From contig NZ_CP104207.1 in the NCBI RefSeq assembly GCF_025244705.1, positions 1,612,001 through 1,676,000 on the forward strand: 64,000 nucleotides of DNA, in the 5' to 3' direction. This DNA comes from Sphingopyxis sp. PET50 (GTDB lineage Bacteria; Pseudomonadota; Alphaproteobacteria; Sphingomonadales; Sphingomonadaceae). A model generated the notes under the pieces. The model had not been told where the DNA came from. It made no database searches and worked only from the letters and a program-made list of their open reading frames with translations. Below are positions 9,787-20,256 of this stretch, one piece after another. Made by a program: the position numbers and the translations under genes. The stretch's first letter is position 1, and every line of letters begins with the position of its first letter.

Positions 9787-10065
9787 TCAGCGAAAATTGT
9801 CGGCGTAGGCCTGAATCTTCAGCGTCCGTACCGGCGTCGCGATCACCTCGGCGTCGATCCCGTTCTTTTCCGCATAGGCCAGCGCCTCTTCGCGGCTCGC
9901 GAAGCCCAACCGCAACTGGCGCTGCGTGTCGCCGCTGCCCGCCCAGCCCATCAGCGGATCGGCCTTGCGTGCTTCGGCGGGCGCGAATTCGAGCATCCAG
10001 CGCTGCGTTCCCGCGCGGCCCGACTGCATGGCATTCTTGGGCTTCTGGAAAATGCGGGCCTTCAT
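9787..10065 (-). CDS. NADH dehydrogenase (complex I) accessory subunit, NDUFS4-like (ETC complex I subunit conserved region)
   Basis: 92-aa homologue of the NDUFS4/18-kDa accessory subunit of respiratory complex I, present in many alphaproteobacteria. It has the typical start (MKARIFQKPKNAMQSGRAGT) and the WMLEF, DPLMGWAGSGDTQRQ, LGFASREEALAYAEKNG and IKAYADNFR-type segments that define the family. It should act at the cytoplasmic side of complex I. It is monocistronic between two repeats, far from a nuo operon, which is common for this gene. Confidence 0.9.
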   Translation of the reverse strand: MKARIFQKPKNAMQSGRAGTQRWMLEFAPAEARKADPLMGWAGSGDTQRQLRLGFASREEALAYAEKNGIDAEVIATPVRTLKIQAYADNFR

Positions 10066-10205
10066 CTCATGGTTCCTGCGCTGGTGGCGATGCTGCCGCC
10101 TTAGCGGGTCGAGGCGATGGCGAAAAGCCTTCTCATGCGCGCCGCTCCGTCATCGTCACCCCGGACCTGATCCGGGGATATCCGCTTGCGACAAGGGCTG
10201 ATCCG

Positions 10206-10275
10206 TTCCCCGGCGAAAGCCGGGGTCCATGACGCGCCGCGCTTCCCTATCTGGACCCCGGCTTTCGCCGGGGAA
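10206..10275. repeat. Perfect 24-bp inverted repeat (CCCCGGCTTTCGCCGGGG family)
   Basis: Arms 10206-10229 and 10252-10275, core CCCCGGCGAAAGCCGGGG, same family as 5748-5819. The gap 10066-10327 also holds a short CCCCGGACCTGATCCGGGG palindrome near 10159-10177; no gene is seen. Confidence 0.85.
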
Positions 10276-10327
10276 CTGCTACTCGCCCGAAGAGGTCAGT
10301 CCCCGACTGGGTCCAGGGCGACGATTG

Positions 10328-12795
10328 CTATTGCCCGTCACGCCGAGCCTGCGCCGCCTTTGTCAGCAGCGTCGGACGGGCATTGGCCGGATCGTCGGGC
10401 CAGCTGTGCTTGGGATAGCGGCCGCGCATCTCGCGCGCCACCTCGTGCCAGCTCCCGCTCCAGAAACTGGCGATGTCGCGCGTCGTCTGGATCGGGCGGT
10501 GCGCGGGCGAGGTCAAGGCGAGCACCAGCGGCACCGGCGGCTCGCCGACAGTCGGATGGCGCGCCAGTCCGAACATCTCCTGCACCCGCACCGCCACCTG
10601 CGGGCCTCCGTCCGCGCCATAGTCGATCCTGTGATGGCTTCCGGCGGGCGTCGCATAGTCATCGGGCGCACGCTTTTCGAGCAATTGCCGCGCGGGCCAG
10701 TCGAGCAAGCCGGTCAGCGCATCGGTCAGTCGCAGCGGTCGCCGATATCGCGCAGCCCGCGGCAGCCGGCGAGCAAGGGCGCAAGCCAGATGTCGATGCT
10801 GTCCGCGAGCGCCGCGGTCGACAGCGCGTCGATCCCGGCGAAGGAGGCGCGCAGCCGCAGCGCCTGCGACATCGGCCCCCAGCCGATCAGCCCCAGCCCC
10901 TTTTCGCGCACCGCGGCAAGGCGCAGCGCGGCGTCCTCCTCGGCATTTTCGCCGTGCCCCGCCTTGCCGCTGGTCAAGGCGATCGCCCCGAGCCGCCGTT
11001 CGCGGCGATGATCGACGCGGTCGTTGGCGGCGTCGTAGCTGCTGCCCGAATGAACGACGATGCGGTCGGAGAAAATCGCCTCCACCTCGGTCTGCGCGAT
11101 CGGCGCGGCGGCAAGTATGCGCACGCCGGCGGCATGCCCCTGCGCATCGGCGACGGCGAGCCACTCGCTGCCCGCGAGCGGATCGACCGGGTCGAGCTTG
11201 TACGCCCGTCCCCCGACGCCGAGATAATCCCCGCGCTGTCCGGCGCGCTGCCGCGCGACGCGGTCGGGCCAGGCGGTCGCGATCCAGCCGCCGACCGAGC
11301 GCGAGGTCAAAGGCGCGCCATCCTCGACCTGCCTTTCGGCGAGTGCCGCGAGCCGCCGCGCGAGGCGCCATGCGCCCTCCGCGCGCTCATTGCGCGTCCC
11401 TTGCCAGCGTTGCAGCCGCGCCTCGACGTCGACCCCGCGTCCGCCAAGCCCCGGTTCGGTGAGCAGCACCGCAAGCCGCGCGGCGAGTTCGGCCTCGCCC
11501 GCCCCCGCCGCGTCGAGGAGCATATGCGCCAGCGGCACCGGCAGCGGGATCGCGGCGAGCGCCTGGCCGTGCGGGGTGATCCGCCCGTCGGCGGCAAGCG
11601 CGCCGATCGCCTGCAAGCGCGCCTTGGCCTCCGCAATCGCGGCGGGCGACGGCGGGTCGAGCCAGCCCAGCTGGCGCGGATCGACGATGCCCCAGCTCGC
11701 GCAGTCGAGCACCACCGGCATCAGATCATTCTCATGAATCTCGGGCGGGTCGAACGGCGGCATGCCCGCCGTCGCCGCGGCTTCCCACAGGCGATAGGCG
11801 ACCCCCGGCCCTTGCCTCGCCGCGCGCCCCGCCCGCTGCGTCGCCGAGGCCTGGCTCGCGCGTTCGGTGACGAGCCGCGCGATGCCCGCCGCCTTGTCGA
11901 AGCGCGGGCGCCGCGACAGGCCGGCGTCGATCACGATGCGCACGCCGTCGATGGTCAGGCTGGTCTCGGCGATGCTCGTCGCAAGGATCAGCTTGCGCCT
12001 GCCCTCGGGATCGCGGACCAGCGCCGCGCGCTGCAGCGCCGGGTCGATCTGGCCGTGCAGCCGGTGGACGACGAGCGGCAGCCGCGCTTCCTCGACCGCC
12101 GTCGCCGCACGCTCGATATCGCCCGCGCCCGGCAGGAAGGCGAGCATGTCGCCTTCCCCCTCGTCGGCCAGCGCCCGCCGCACCGCCGCGAGCACACTCG
12201 CCTCCAGCCGCTCCTCGGCGCGGCGGCCGATATGGCGCAGTTCCAGCGGCCAGCTCTTGCCCTCGCTCTTCACCACCGGCGCATCGCCCAGCAGCGCCCC
12301 GAAGCGCGCGCCGTCGAGCGTCGCCGACATGGCGACGAGGCGCAGGTCGTCGCGCAGCCCCTGTTGCGCGTCGATCGCCAGCGCCAGCGCGAAGTCGCCG
12401 TCGAGGCTGCGTTCGTGGACCTCGTCGAACAGCACCGCGGTGACGCCCGACAGCTCGGGATCGTCGAGGATGCGGTTGCGGAACAGCCCCGGCGTCATCA
12501 CCAGCAGCCGCGTATCCTTCGACTGCTTGCTGTCGAGGCGGGTCGCATAGCCGACGAGGCCGCCGACCTTGGTCCCCGTTTCCTCGGCGATGCGTTCGGC
12601 GGCGGCGCGCGCGGCGAGGCGGCGGGGCGACAGCAGCCACACCGCGCCCTTGCACCAGGGCTGTTTCAGGATTTCGGGCGCGACACGCGTCGTCTTGCCC
12701 GCGCCGGGCGGCGCGACCACCACGACATTGGGCTTCAGCGTCAGCGCGGCCATGATGTCGGGCAGCACCGCGTCGATCGGCAGGCGCAGGCTCAT
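10328..12795 (-). CDS. hrpB: ATP-dependent RNA helicase HrpB (apparent frameshift near C-terminus)
   Basis: DEAH-box helicase of the HrpB family, about 820 aa when joined, the usual length. The N-terminal helicase core shows Walker A APPGAGKTT (about residues 29-37), DEVH in LFDEVHERS, SAT in AMSATLDG, and motif VI in SQASATQRAGRAARQGPG. Downstream are the HA2-like and HrpB C-terminal domains. The main frame stops at 10726, but the conserved end (LTDALTGLLDWPARQLLEKR through SFWSGSWHEVAREMRGRYPK) continues in another frame to 10328. One missing base near 10735 would join them. The start at 12795 overlaps the stop of the DUF1801 gene. Confidence 0.9.
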
Positions 12796-13178
12796 GTTCG
12801 TGCCGACGGATTGCCGAGTTCGAAATTGAGCCGGTACGCCTCGGCCGCCAGCCGTTCGACGATCGCGGGATCGACCGCCTTCGCCTCGGTCATGATGAGA
12901 TTGCCAAGCTCATATTTGCCGCTGGCCTTGATGCGCGGTTCGATGTCGCGCAGCCTTTTGCCGCGCCAGAAGCCGAGCAGCACGCGATGCTCCTCGGCGC
13001 GGATCAGGATGCATGGGCCGTTCGCCATGAAGACGAGGTTGGTCCATTTGATCGTCTCGTCGAACGCGCCCGCGCGCAACACGGCGGCGCGGAGCATCGT
13101 GCAACGCTCGAGCTGCCAACCCGACAGCGCGGCGATATAGGCGTCGGGGCTGTCGGCCTTCGGACCCATCATAGCCAT
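12792..13178 (-). CDS. DUF1801 domain-containing protein (YdhG/CyaY-like fold)
   Basis: 128 aa. DUF1801 proteins are small cytoplasmic alpha/beta proteins of unknown function. The sequence has the family features ETIKWTNLVFMANG, LLGFWRGKRLRDIEPRIKASGKYE and a C-terminal AEAYRLNFELGN. Its stop overlaps the hrpB start (ATGA at 12792-12795), so the two are translationally coupled. The 138-bp gap upstream holds an imperfect palindrome (about 13206-13295) and no gene. Confidence 0.8.
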   Translation of the reverse strand: MAMMGPKADSPDAYIAALSGWQLERCTMLRAAVLRAGAFDETIKWTNLVFMANGPCILIRAEEHRVLLGFWRGKRLRDIEPRIKASGKYELGNLIMTEAKAVDPAIVERLAAEAYRLNFELGNPSART

Positions 13179-13316
13179 TTGTCATTCCCCGACCGTTTAA
13201 ATTCCGTGTCCCTCCGAAGGCTGGGACCCATCTCCCAACGGCCAAAAATATAACCGGCCGGTGATGGGCCCCTGCCTTCGCAGGGGCACGAGAATATATA
13301 ATTTTTCGAGATTGAC

Positions 13317-14330
13317 CTAATAAGCGCGGGCGACCGCGAAGGCGACGGCCTCCGTGAGCGCCGCCTTGGCCTGGCTGGCGCGAAAGCCGCCGATCGCATC
13401 GACCGCGCGCTGGCCATAGTGGCGCGCACGCGCCAGCGTGTCGGCGATCGTGTCGTGCTTGTGAAGCAGCGAGGTCGCATGGGCGAGATCGTCGTCCGAC
13501 GTGCGGTGTCCGACGATCGCCTGTTTCCAGAACTCGCGCTCCTCGGCATTGCCGCGCGCATAGGCGAGGATGACCGGCAGCGTGACCTTGCCGTCGCGGA
13601 AGTCGTCGCCGACGCCCTTTCCCATCGTCTCGGCATCGGAGACATAGTCGATGGCGTCGTCGACCAGCTGGAAGGCGACGCCGAGGTTGCGGCCATAGCT
13701 GTCGAGCGCCGCCTCGGTCGCATCGTCGCGTTCGGCGACCACCGCCGCGATCCGGCACGCGGCGGCGAACAGTTCGGCGGTCTTGGCGTTGATGATCGCG
13801 AGATACTGGTCCTCGCTCGTCTCGATGCGGCGCTGCGCCGAGAGCTGGTTGACCTCGCCCTCGGCGATCACCGCCGAAGCGCGGCTCAGGATCTTGAGCA
13901 CCTTGAGCGACCCGTCCTCGACCATCACCTCGAAGGCGCGGCTGAACAGGAAGTCGCCGACCAGCACCGACGCGCTATTGCCCCAGATGGTGTTGGCGGT
14001 CTTGCGGCCGCGGCGGAGGTCCGATTTGTCGACGACGTCGTCGTGCAGCAGCGTCGCGGTGTGGATGAATTCGACCGCCGCGGCGAGCTTGCAGTGGCGA
14101 TGGCCCGGATAGTCGAGCAGCCGGCCGCAGGCGAGCGTCAGCATCGGCCGCATCCGCTTGCCGCCGCCCGCGATCAGGTGGCCGGCGAGTTCGGGGATCA
14201 GCGGCACTTCGGACTGCATCCGGTCGAGGATGACCGCGTTGACCTCGTTCATGTCGGCGGCGACGAGCGCCATCATCGGGTCGAGCGAAGGCGGCTTGTC
14301 GCCGTGGAGGCGGTGGATTTCGGCACTCAT
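13317..14330 (-). CDS. Polyprenyl diphosphate synthase (octaprenyl/decaprenyl type, quinone side chain)
   Basis: Trans-isoprenyl diphosphate synthase making the long prenyl chain for ubiquinone. The 337-aa product shows the first Asp-rich motif in TLLHDDVVD (about residues 90-98), the second in FQLVDDAIDYVSD, GGGKRMRP for pyrophosphate binding near the N-terminus and GDDFRDGKVTLPV near the end. I chose the ATG at 14330 (MSAEIHRLHG) because upstream codons look unrelated. It is divergent from the chorismate mutase gene. Exact chain length cannot be read from the sequence, so no symbol is given. Confidence 0.93.
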   Translation of the reverse strand: MSAEIHRLHGDKPPSLDPMMALVAADMNEVNAVILDRMQSEVPLIPELAGHLIAGGGKRMRPMLTLACGRLLDYPGHRHCKLAAAVEFIHTATLLHDDVVDKSDLRRGRKTANTIWGNSASVLVGDFLFSRAFEVMVEDGSLKVLKILSRASAVIAEGEVNQLSAQRRIETSEDQYLAIINAKTAELFAAACRIAAVVAERDDATEAALDSYGRNLGVAFQLVDDAIDYVSDAETMGKGVGDDFRDGKVTLPVILAYARGNAEEREFWKQAIVGHRTSDDDLAHATSLLHKHDTIADTLARARHYGQRAVDAIGGFRASQAKAALTEAVAFAVARAY

Positions 14331-14434
14331 GACAAGCGCCGCATTGGCCGGAGGTCCACAATTTTGCAACGACTTTCGGCTTGCCTTGCGCCCCTGCGCG
14401 GTGCCAAGCGTGCCGGGCACAAGAGGAGCCGCGC

Positions 14435-14722
14435 ATGGACGACCAGCTGAGCCGTTACCGCCAGAGCATCGACAATATCGACGCGGCCCTCGTCTATATG
14501 CTCGCCGAACGGTTCAAGGTGACCAAGGCGGTCGGCGAACTGAAGGCGCGCGAGGGCCTGCCCCCCGCCGATCCGGGCCGCGAGGAGCGCCAGATCGGGC
14601 GCCTGCGCGAACTGGCGCGCGACGCCGACCTCGACCCCGATTTCACCGAGAAATTCCTGCGCTTCATCATCGACGAAGTGATCCGTCACCACCAGAAGGC
14701 CAAGCAGGAGCAAGGGGCATGA
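14435..14722 (+). CDS. Chorismate mutase (AroQ class)
   Basis: 95-aa single-domain AroQ chorismate mutase converting chorismate to prephenate for Phe/Tyr synthesis. Active-site-type residues of the helical bundle are visible: the N-terminal RYRQSIDNIDAALVYMLAERFKVTKAVGELKA (Arg, Lys39-like) and EERQIGRLRELARDADLDPDF, ending FIIDEVIRHHQ. The ATG at 14435 follows a strong ribosome site (AAGAGGAGC at about 14420). It overlaps the GST start by ATGA. A second, more diverged chorismate mutase lies at 36491-36808. Confidence 0.92.
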   Translation: MDDQLSRYRQSIDNIDAALVYMLAERFKVTKAVGELKAREGLPPADPGREERQIGRLRELARDADLDPDFTEKFLRFIIDEVIRHHQKAKQEQGA

Positions 14723-15408
14723 CGCACCCGATTTTCGCCAAATGGCCCGCGCAGCACCCCGACCGGCTCCAGCTTTTTTCGGCACCGACGCCCAACGGGG
14801 TGAAGATCGGCATCATGCTCGAGGAAACCGGCCTGCCCTATGAGCCGCATCGCGTCGACATCATGGCGAACGAAAGCCACGATCCGGCGTTTCTGGCGCT
14901 CAACCCCAATGGCAAGATTCCCGCGATCTACGACCCCGACGGGCCGGGCGGCAAGCCGCTCGCGCTGTTCGAATCGGGCGCGATCCTGATCTATCTGGCC
15001 GACAAGACGGGGCAGTTCCTCTCCGCCGATGCCGCGACGCGCTACGAGACGATCCAGTGGCTGATGTGGCAGATGGGCGGCGCCGGACCGATCTTCGGCC
15101 AGCTCGGCTTCTTCCACAAATTCGCAGGAAAGGATTATGAGGACAAGCGCCCGCGCGACCGCTACGCGGCGGAATCGGCGCGGCTGCTCGGCGTGCTGAA
15201 CGACCGGCTGGCGGCGCGCGAATGGATCATCGACGAGGGGTACAGCATCGCCGACATTTCGCTGCTCGGCTGGGTGCGCAACCTGATCGGTTTCTACGAC
15301 GCGGCGGAGATCGTCGGGTTCGAGCGGTTCGGCCATGTGCAGCGCTGGCTCGACGCGGGGCTGGCGCGGCCCGGCGTGCAGCGCGGGCTCGTGGTGACGG
15401 CGGCTTGA
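14719..15408 (+). CDS. Glutathione S-transferase, YfcG-like (Nu class)
   Basis: 229 aa with an N-terminal thioredoxin-like domain (residues about 15-100) and an all-helical C-terminal domain. The active-site segment SAPTPNGVKIGIMLEE, plus NPNGKIPAIYDPDG and FESGAILIYLAD, match the YfcG/YghU disulfide-bond reductase group, which uses Thr/Asn rather than a catalytic Tyr or Cys. The helical domain has YSIADISLLGWVRNL. It is translationally coupled to chorismate mutase (shared ATGA), though no pathway link is evident. Confidence 0.9.
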   Translation: MTHPIFAKWPAQHPDRLQLFSAPTPNGVKIGIMLEETGLPYEPHRVDIMANESHDPAFLALNPNGKIPAIYDPDGPGGKPLALFESGAILIYLADKTGQFLSADAATRYETIQWLMWQMGGAGPIFGQLGFFHKFAGKDYEDKRPRDRYAAESARLLGVLNDRLAAREWIIDEGYSIADISLLGWVRNLIGFYDAAEIVGFERFGHVQRWLDAGLARPGVQRGLVVTAA

Positions 15409-15501
15409 CGAATCGCTGCCCGCCCGGCGCGGTTGCCGATTGCCTGCGCATGCACCGCGTTCTAGACCGGAGGCAGACTTGAGCCAGCGAAAGGACAGTG
15501 C

Positions 15502-17097
15502 GTGAGCGACGGCAGCACGGCCACGGAAATCTATATCGGCCTTGGCGGAGGCGGGGCGCCCGATGGGCCGCGCCAGTCGCTGGTGCTGAAGCGCGCCAAC
15601 CGCCACGGGCTGATCGCCGGGGCGACTGGTACCGGCAAGACGGTGACCTTGCAGGGGCTGGCCGAAGGCTTTTCCGCGGCGGGCGTGCCGGTGTTCGTGG
15701 CGGACGTGAAGGGCGACCTTGCCGGCATGGCGATGGCGGGCAGCCCGACGTCGAAGATGCACGAGATTTTTGCCGCGCGCGCCGCCGAGATCGGCGACAG
15801 CGAATGGGCGTACCGCGACAATCCGGTGATCTTCTGGGACCTGTTCGGCGAACAGGGCCACCCGATCCGCACCACCATTTCGGAAATGGGGCCACTGCTG
15901 CTCGCGCGGCTGATGGGGCTCAACGAGGTGCAGGAGGGCGTGCTCGCGATCGCTTTCCGCATCGCCGACGAACAGAATCTGCTGCTGCTCGACCTTGGCG
16001 ACCTGCAGGCGATGCTCGCCTGGTGCGCGCAGAACGCCGACGAGCTGACGGTCAAATATGGCAATGTGTCGAAAGCAACGGTGGGTACGATCCAGCGCCA
16101 GTTGCTGACGCTCGAAAGCCAGGGCGGCGATCATTTCTTCGGCGAACCCGCGCTCGATATCCAGGATATGATCCGGCTCGACGACAATGGCCGCGGCTAC
16201 ATCAACATCCTCGCCGCCGACAAATTGATGGCGAGCCCGAAGCTCTATGCGACCTTCCTCTTGTGGCTGCTGTCCGAAATGTTCGAGACGCTGCCCGAGG
16301 TCGGCGACCCCGACAAGCCCAAGCTCGTCTTCTTCTTCGACGAGGCGCATCTGCTGTTCGACGACGCGCCGCCGGCGCTGGCCGAGAAGATCGAGCAGGT
16401 CGTGCGGCTGATCCGTTCGAAGGGCGTCGGCGTCTATTTCGTGACGCAGAACCCGATCGACATTCCCGAGGATGTCGCGGGGCAGCTCGGCAACCGGGTG
16501 CAGCACGCGCTGCGCGCCTTCACCCCGCGCGACCAGAAGGCGGTGAAGGCGGCCGCCGACACCTTCCGTCCCAACCCCATGGTCGATGTCGCGCGCGAGA
16601 TCACCGAACTCAAGGTCGGCGAGGCGCTGGTGTCGCTGCTGATGCCCGACGGCGCGCCGTCGCCGGTCGAGCGCACGCTGATCAAGCCGCCCTGCTCGCG
16701 CGCCGGGCCGCTCGACGCCAAGGAGCGCGCGATCATCCAGTCGATCTCGCCGGTCGAGGGCAAGTACGACACGGCGGTCGATCGCGAAAGCGCCGAGGAA
16801 CTGCTGGCCGTCAAGGCCGAGCAGGCGCAGGCCGCCGCGGTCGAGGCCAAGGCGCAGGAAGAGGCCGACAAGGCAGCGGCGATCGCCGCGAAGGAAGAGG
16901 CAAAGCGCAAGGCGGCCGAGGAGAAGGAGCGGCTGCGGCTCGAAAAGGCCGCGGCGCGCGAGGCCGCGAAGCCGAGCATGGCGGAGAAAATGGTGCAGTC
17001 GGCGGCGCGCTCCGCCGCGACCAGCCTGGGCCGGCAGGTGGCGGGCAAGTTCGGCGGGCAGCTGATGCGCGGGATATTGGGCAGCCTGTTCAAGTGA
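15502..17097 (+). CDS. HerA/DUF853-family P-loop ATPase (YjgR-like helicase)
   Basis: 531 aa with Walker [15 protein letters not shown] (about residues 38-51), a Walker B-like [16 protein letters not shown] (about 275) and the sensor segment [16 protein letters not shown]. This is the HerA-like DUF853 family (YjgR), predicted DNA-translocating ATPases of unknown physiological role. Residues about 430-500 form a long charged coiled coil rich in Lys, Glu and Ala, followed by [26 protein letters not shown]. The last codons overlap a small ORF by GTGA. Confidence 0.9.
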   Translation: MSDGSTATEIYIGLGGGGAPDGPRQSLVLKRANRHGLIAGATGTGKTVTLQGLAEGFSAAGVPVFVADVKGDLAGMAMAGSPTSKMHEIFAARAAEIGDSEWAYRDNPVIFWDLFGEQGHPIRTTISEMGPLLLARLMGLNEVQEGVLAIAFRIADEQNLLLLDLGDLQAMLAWCAQNADELTVKYGNVSKATVGTIQRQLLTLESQGGDHFFGEPALDIQDMIRLDDNGRGYINILAADKLMASPKLYATFLLWLLSEMFETLPEVGDPDKPKLVFFFDEAHLLFDDAPPALAEKIEQVVRLIRSKGVGVYFVTQNPIDIPEDVAGQLGNRVQHALRAFTPRDQKAVKAAADTFRPNPMVDVAREITELKVGEALVSLLMPDGAPSPVERTLIKPPCSRAGPLDAKERAIIQSISPVEGKYDTAVDRESAEELLAVKAEQAQAAAVEAKAQEEADKAAAIAAKEEAKRKAAEEKERLRLEKAAAREAAKPSMAEKMVQSAARSAATSLGRQVAGKFGGQLMRGILGSLFK

Positions 17098-17264
17098 GGG
17101 ACGGCGATGCCGCGTTGATGGAGGCGAGCCTGATCGCCGTCGCCGACGCGGGCATCGACATCCGCCTGCCGCTGTTCGAACGCTTCCTTGCCGCCTTTCC
17201 CGAACGGCGGGCGAGCTTCATCTCGGTCGATGCGTCCGCGGTGGCGCCGCAACTGGCGGGGTAG
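17094..17264 (+). CDS. Short ORF, possible truncated protein
   Basis: 56 aa from a GTG at 17094 that overlaps the stop of the preceding ATPase gene. The sequence ([20 protein letters not shown] and [20 protein letters not shown]) looks like the ordered start of a larger protein, but the frame ends at 17264, just before a palindromic repeat at 17279. It may be an N-terminal remnant cut by the repeat, or a frame artefact. Function unknown. Confidence 0.35.
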   Translation: MRDGDAALMEASLIAVADAGIDIRLPLFERFLAAFPERRASFISVDASAVAPQLAG

Positions 17265-17278
17265 CCCGTCCACCACTG

Positions 17279-17452
17279 TTATTCCCGCGAAGGCGGGACT
17301 CCAGCTTTTTCCTTCTTCGTGCCGTTACGCCTTTGTGTGAGATAAATCTGAGTCACGCGAAGGCGCGAAGAGCGCGAAGGGTTTTTGAATCGACCATCGC
17401 TCCCAGCCTGTCAGCTTTGCAAAAAGCCGGTTTCCCGCCTTCGCGGGAATAA
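17279..17452. repeat. Inverted repeat flanking a short AT-richer spacer
   Basis: Perfect 20-bp arms TTATTCCCGCGAAGGCGGGA (17279-17298) and its complement (17433-17452), separated by about 134 bp with no gene and a lower GC content than the surroundings. The core is the same GCGAAGGCGGG palindrome seen inside pdhB. Confidence 0.75.
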
Positions 17453-17519
17453 CGGCGTGGGACATCGGGTTACGTGCTCCCCCTCGACAAGTCCGCCGAA
17501 TCGCGGCAGCTTGGGTTTC

Positions 17520-18806
17520 ATGACAAAACCGATATTGCCTGGAGAGGTAGCCGCCGCCGTCGTCGATCCCGTCGCGTACGGGGAATGGGACCGGCTTCAC
17601 GAACAGCTCGCCTGGGCGCGCGCCAATGCGCCGCTGGCGGTCGCCGAGACCGAGGAGGTCGATCCTTTCTGGCTCGTCACGCGCCACGCCGACATCATGG
17701 CGATCAGCCGGGACCCGCAGCGGTTCGCGAACGGCATCCGCCCGACCGTGCTGACCAACCGCGACGGCGAGGCGATCGCACGGGCGGCGACGCCGAACAA
17801 CGACGGCCACCTGATCCGCTCGCTGGTGCAGATGGATGCGCCCGACCATATGAAATATCGCCTGCTTACCCAGAGCTGGTTCATGCCCAAGAATCTGAGG
17901 ATCGTCGAAGAGCGCATCCGCGCCCTGGCGCGCGAGACGGTCGATGCGATGCTCGCCGCGGGTCCCGAATGCGATTTCGCGCGCGACGTCGCGGCGCATT
18001 ATCCGCTGCGCGTCATCATGGACATATTGGGCGTGCCCGCCGAGGATATGCCGCGCATGCTGATGCTGACGCAGCAATTGTTCGGATCGACCGACCCCGA
18101 ACTGAACCGCAGCAGGGAGGCGATCACCAGCGCCGAACAGGCGATCGCGATGCTCCATTATGTCATCGCCGATTTCGAGAATTATTTCCGCGAACTGACC
18201 GCCGATCGCCGCGCCCATCCGCGCGAGGACATCGCGACGGTGATCGCCAATGCGACGATCGACGGCGGCCAGATTCCCGACCGCGAACTCGTCGGCTATT
18301 ATATGATCATCGCGACCATCGGCCACGATACGACGAGCGCCTCGACCGCGGGGGCGATGATGGAGTTGGCGAAAAACCCGGCGCTGTTCGAGCGGTTCCG
18401 CGATGCCGAGAGCGACAAGTCGGGGCTGATCGAGGAGGCGATTCGCTGGTCGACCCCGGTGCAGCATTTCATGCGCAGCGCCCGCGAGGATGTCGAGATC
18501 GGCGGGCAGACGATCCGCGAAGGCGACTGGCTGATGCTCAACTATGTTTCGGCCAATCGTGACGAGGGGGTGTTCGATGCGCCCTTCGCCTTCGATCCCG
18601 ACCGGCCGAAAAACCAGCAGATCGCGTTCGGCTTTGGCGCGCATGTGTGCCTGGGGCAGCATCTGGCGCGGATGGAGATGCGCATCCTGATGGAGGAATT
18701 GCTGCCGCGGCTGAAACGCCTCGAACTCGCGGGCGATCCGGCGCGGGTGCAGTCGGTATTCGTCGGCGGGTTGAAGCGGCTGCCGCTGCGGTTCGAGGCG
18801 GTATAG
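17520..18806 (+). CDS. Cytochrome P450
   Basis: 428-aa soluble bacterial P450 monooxygenase. Visible landmarks are the I-helix IATIGHDTTSAS (about residues 260-272), the ExxR-type segment LIEEAIRWSTPVQHFMRSA, and the heme-binding loop FGFGAHVCLGQHLARME (Cys ligand about residue 381). The frame starts at ATG 17520 (MTKPILPGEV). The overall shape resembles CYP families acting on steroids or terpenes in sphingomonads, but the substrate cannot be told. No ferredoxin partner is adjacent; the nearest is at 28910. Confidence 0.95.
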   Translation: MTKPILPGEVAAAVVDPVAYGEWDRLHEQLAWARANAPLAVAETEEVDPFWLVTRHADIMAISRDPQRFANGIRPTVLTNRDGEAIARAATPNNDGHLIRSLVQMDAPDHMKYRLLTQSWFMPKNLRIVEERIRALARETVDAMLAAGPECDFARDVAAHYPLRVIMDILGVPAEDMPRMLMLTQQLFGSTDPELNRSREAITSAEQAIAMLHYVIADFENYFRELTADRRAHPREDIATVIANATIDGGQIPDRELVGYYMIIATIGHDTTSASTAGAMMELAKNPALFERFRDAESDKSGLIEEAIRWSTPVQHFMRSAREDVEIGGQTIREGDWLMLNYVSANRDEGVFDAPFAFDPDRPKNQQIAFGFGAHVCLGQHLARMEMRILMEELLPRLKRLELAGDPARVQSVFVGGLKRLPLRFEAV

Positions 18807-18849
18807 GGCGGAACGGAGCTCACCGCCGTTCTCTGAATGTCCATCCGTC

Positions 18850-20253
18850 CTAACCCATGCCGGCAGCCGCAGCCGCACCATCAGTCCGCCGAGATCCTCG
18901 CTCTCCTCGAGCGCGATGCTGCCGCCATAGATTTCCGCGACGTCGCGCACGATCGCCAGGCCCAGTCCCGTACCGGGTTTGCCACTGTCGAGCCTGACTC
19001 CCCGGTCGATAACGCGGCCGCGGTCGGCGGCGGAGATGCCGGGGCCATCGTCCTCGACCAGTATTTCTGCCATCCCGCCGTCGCGCTGGACGGTGACGAA
19101 GACGCTGCCGCCGCCATATTTCGCTGCATTTTCGAGCAGATTGCCGATCAGTTCGTCGAGATCCTGGCGTTCGACACGCGCGATCAGCGTCTTGTCGCCC
19201 GATGCGTCGAGCCGCGTTTCCGGGTAAAGCAAGGCCACCGCGCGCGACACGCTGTCGACGCTCTCGCGCACATTCGCGCGCGCCTGCGCGGCGCCGCGGC
19301 GCCCGACGGCACGCGCACGCGCGAGGTGATGCTCGACCTGCCGCTGCATCGTCGCAGCCTCGCGCCGCACCGTGTCGGCGAGTTCGGAGCCGTCACCGGT
19401 CGCGCTGTTGACGAGCACGGTGAGCGGGGTCTTGAGCGCATGCGCGAGGTTGCCGGCATGCAGCCGCGCTTCTTCGGCCTGTTTCTCGTTATGCGCGAGC
19501 AGCGCGTTGAGTTCGTCGACCATCGGCTGCACCTCGAGCGGCAACGGGGCGGTGACGCGGCGTTGCTGTCCGCCGCGCATCGCGGCGATCGCGCGGCGGA
19601 TATGGCGCAGCGGCCACAGGCCGTAGAAGGTCTGAAGCGCCGCGAGGATGATCAGCCCGAGCCCGAGCAAAGCGAGGCTGGGGATCAGCGTCGCGCGCAG
19701 CGCCCGCGTCTGCACCTCCAGCACGTCGCGCGACTGGGCGATCTGGAACCGCCATTTCGTCTTGCTGCCCGGCAGCACCACATCGCGCTCGGCGACGCGC
19801 AATTCCTCGTCGGGGAACTGGTTGCTGTCATAGACATGGAGAATCTGGTCGTCGTGCGGGTCGGACGTGTCGAGCCGCCGTTCCCACAGCGAGCGCGAGG
19901 GATAGGGTTCCTGCCGCCCGCCGCTGATCTGCCAGTAAAGGCCGCTGTACGGTTCGAGGAAGCGCGGGTCGCCGAGCGGCTCGATCATCCGGACCTCGCC
20001 GTCGGGACCGATTTCGGACGAGCGGATCATGCTGAGCAGCACATATTCGAGGTTCGAGATCGAAGTTGCGCGTGATCGCACCGACCAGCACCCGGTCGAG
20101 CGCCAGGCCGCCGCCGATCAGCAGCACCGAAATCCAGATCGCGGCGATCGCGATCATGCGCCGCGCCAGCGAGCCGGTGATCCGGCTCGTCAGCGCGGCG
20201 GGCTTCGCCGCGTCGGTGTCGGCTACGACGGCCGGAACATCGGCCTCGGCCAC
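18850..20253 (-). CDS. Membrane sensor histidine kinase (two apparent frameshifts)
   Basis: Sensor kinase of the PhoQ/EnvZ kind, partner of the response regulator just upstream. It starts at GTG 20253 (AEADVPAVV), with a first membrane helix (IAIAAIWISVLLIGGGLAL), a periplasmic sensor, a second helix (LIPSLALLGLGLIILAAL), HAMP, then the H-box HNEKQAEEARLHAGNLAHALKTPLTVL (His in the NLAHALKTPL motif). The ATPase domain has NLLENAAKYG, VEDDGPGI and GTGLGLAIV. The frame shifts near 20066 (after RNFDL). Near 18858 it loses its stop and runs antisense through the P450 gene; one added base gives LPA-x-G-stop at 18850. Confidence 0.85.
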
Positions 20254-20256
20254 GGC

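Noticed and set aside
17325..18849. Extension of the histidine kinase frame antisense through the P450 gene
   Set aside because: The kinase is complete by about 18855; the rest is an artefact of a lost stop caused by an indel.
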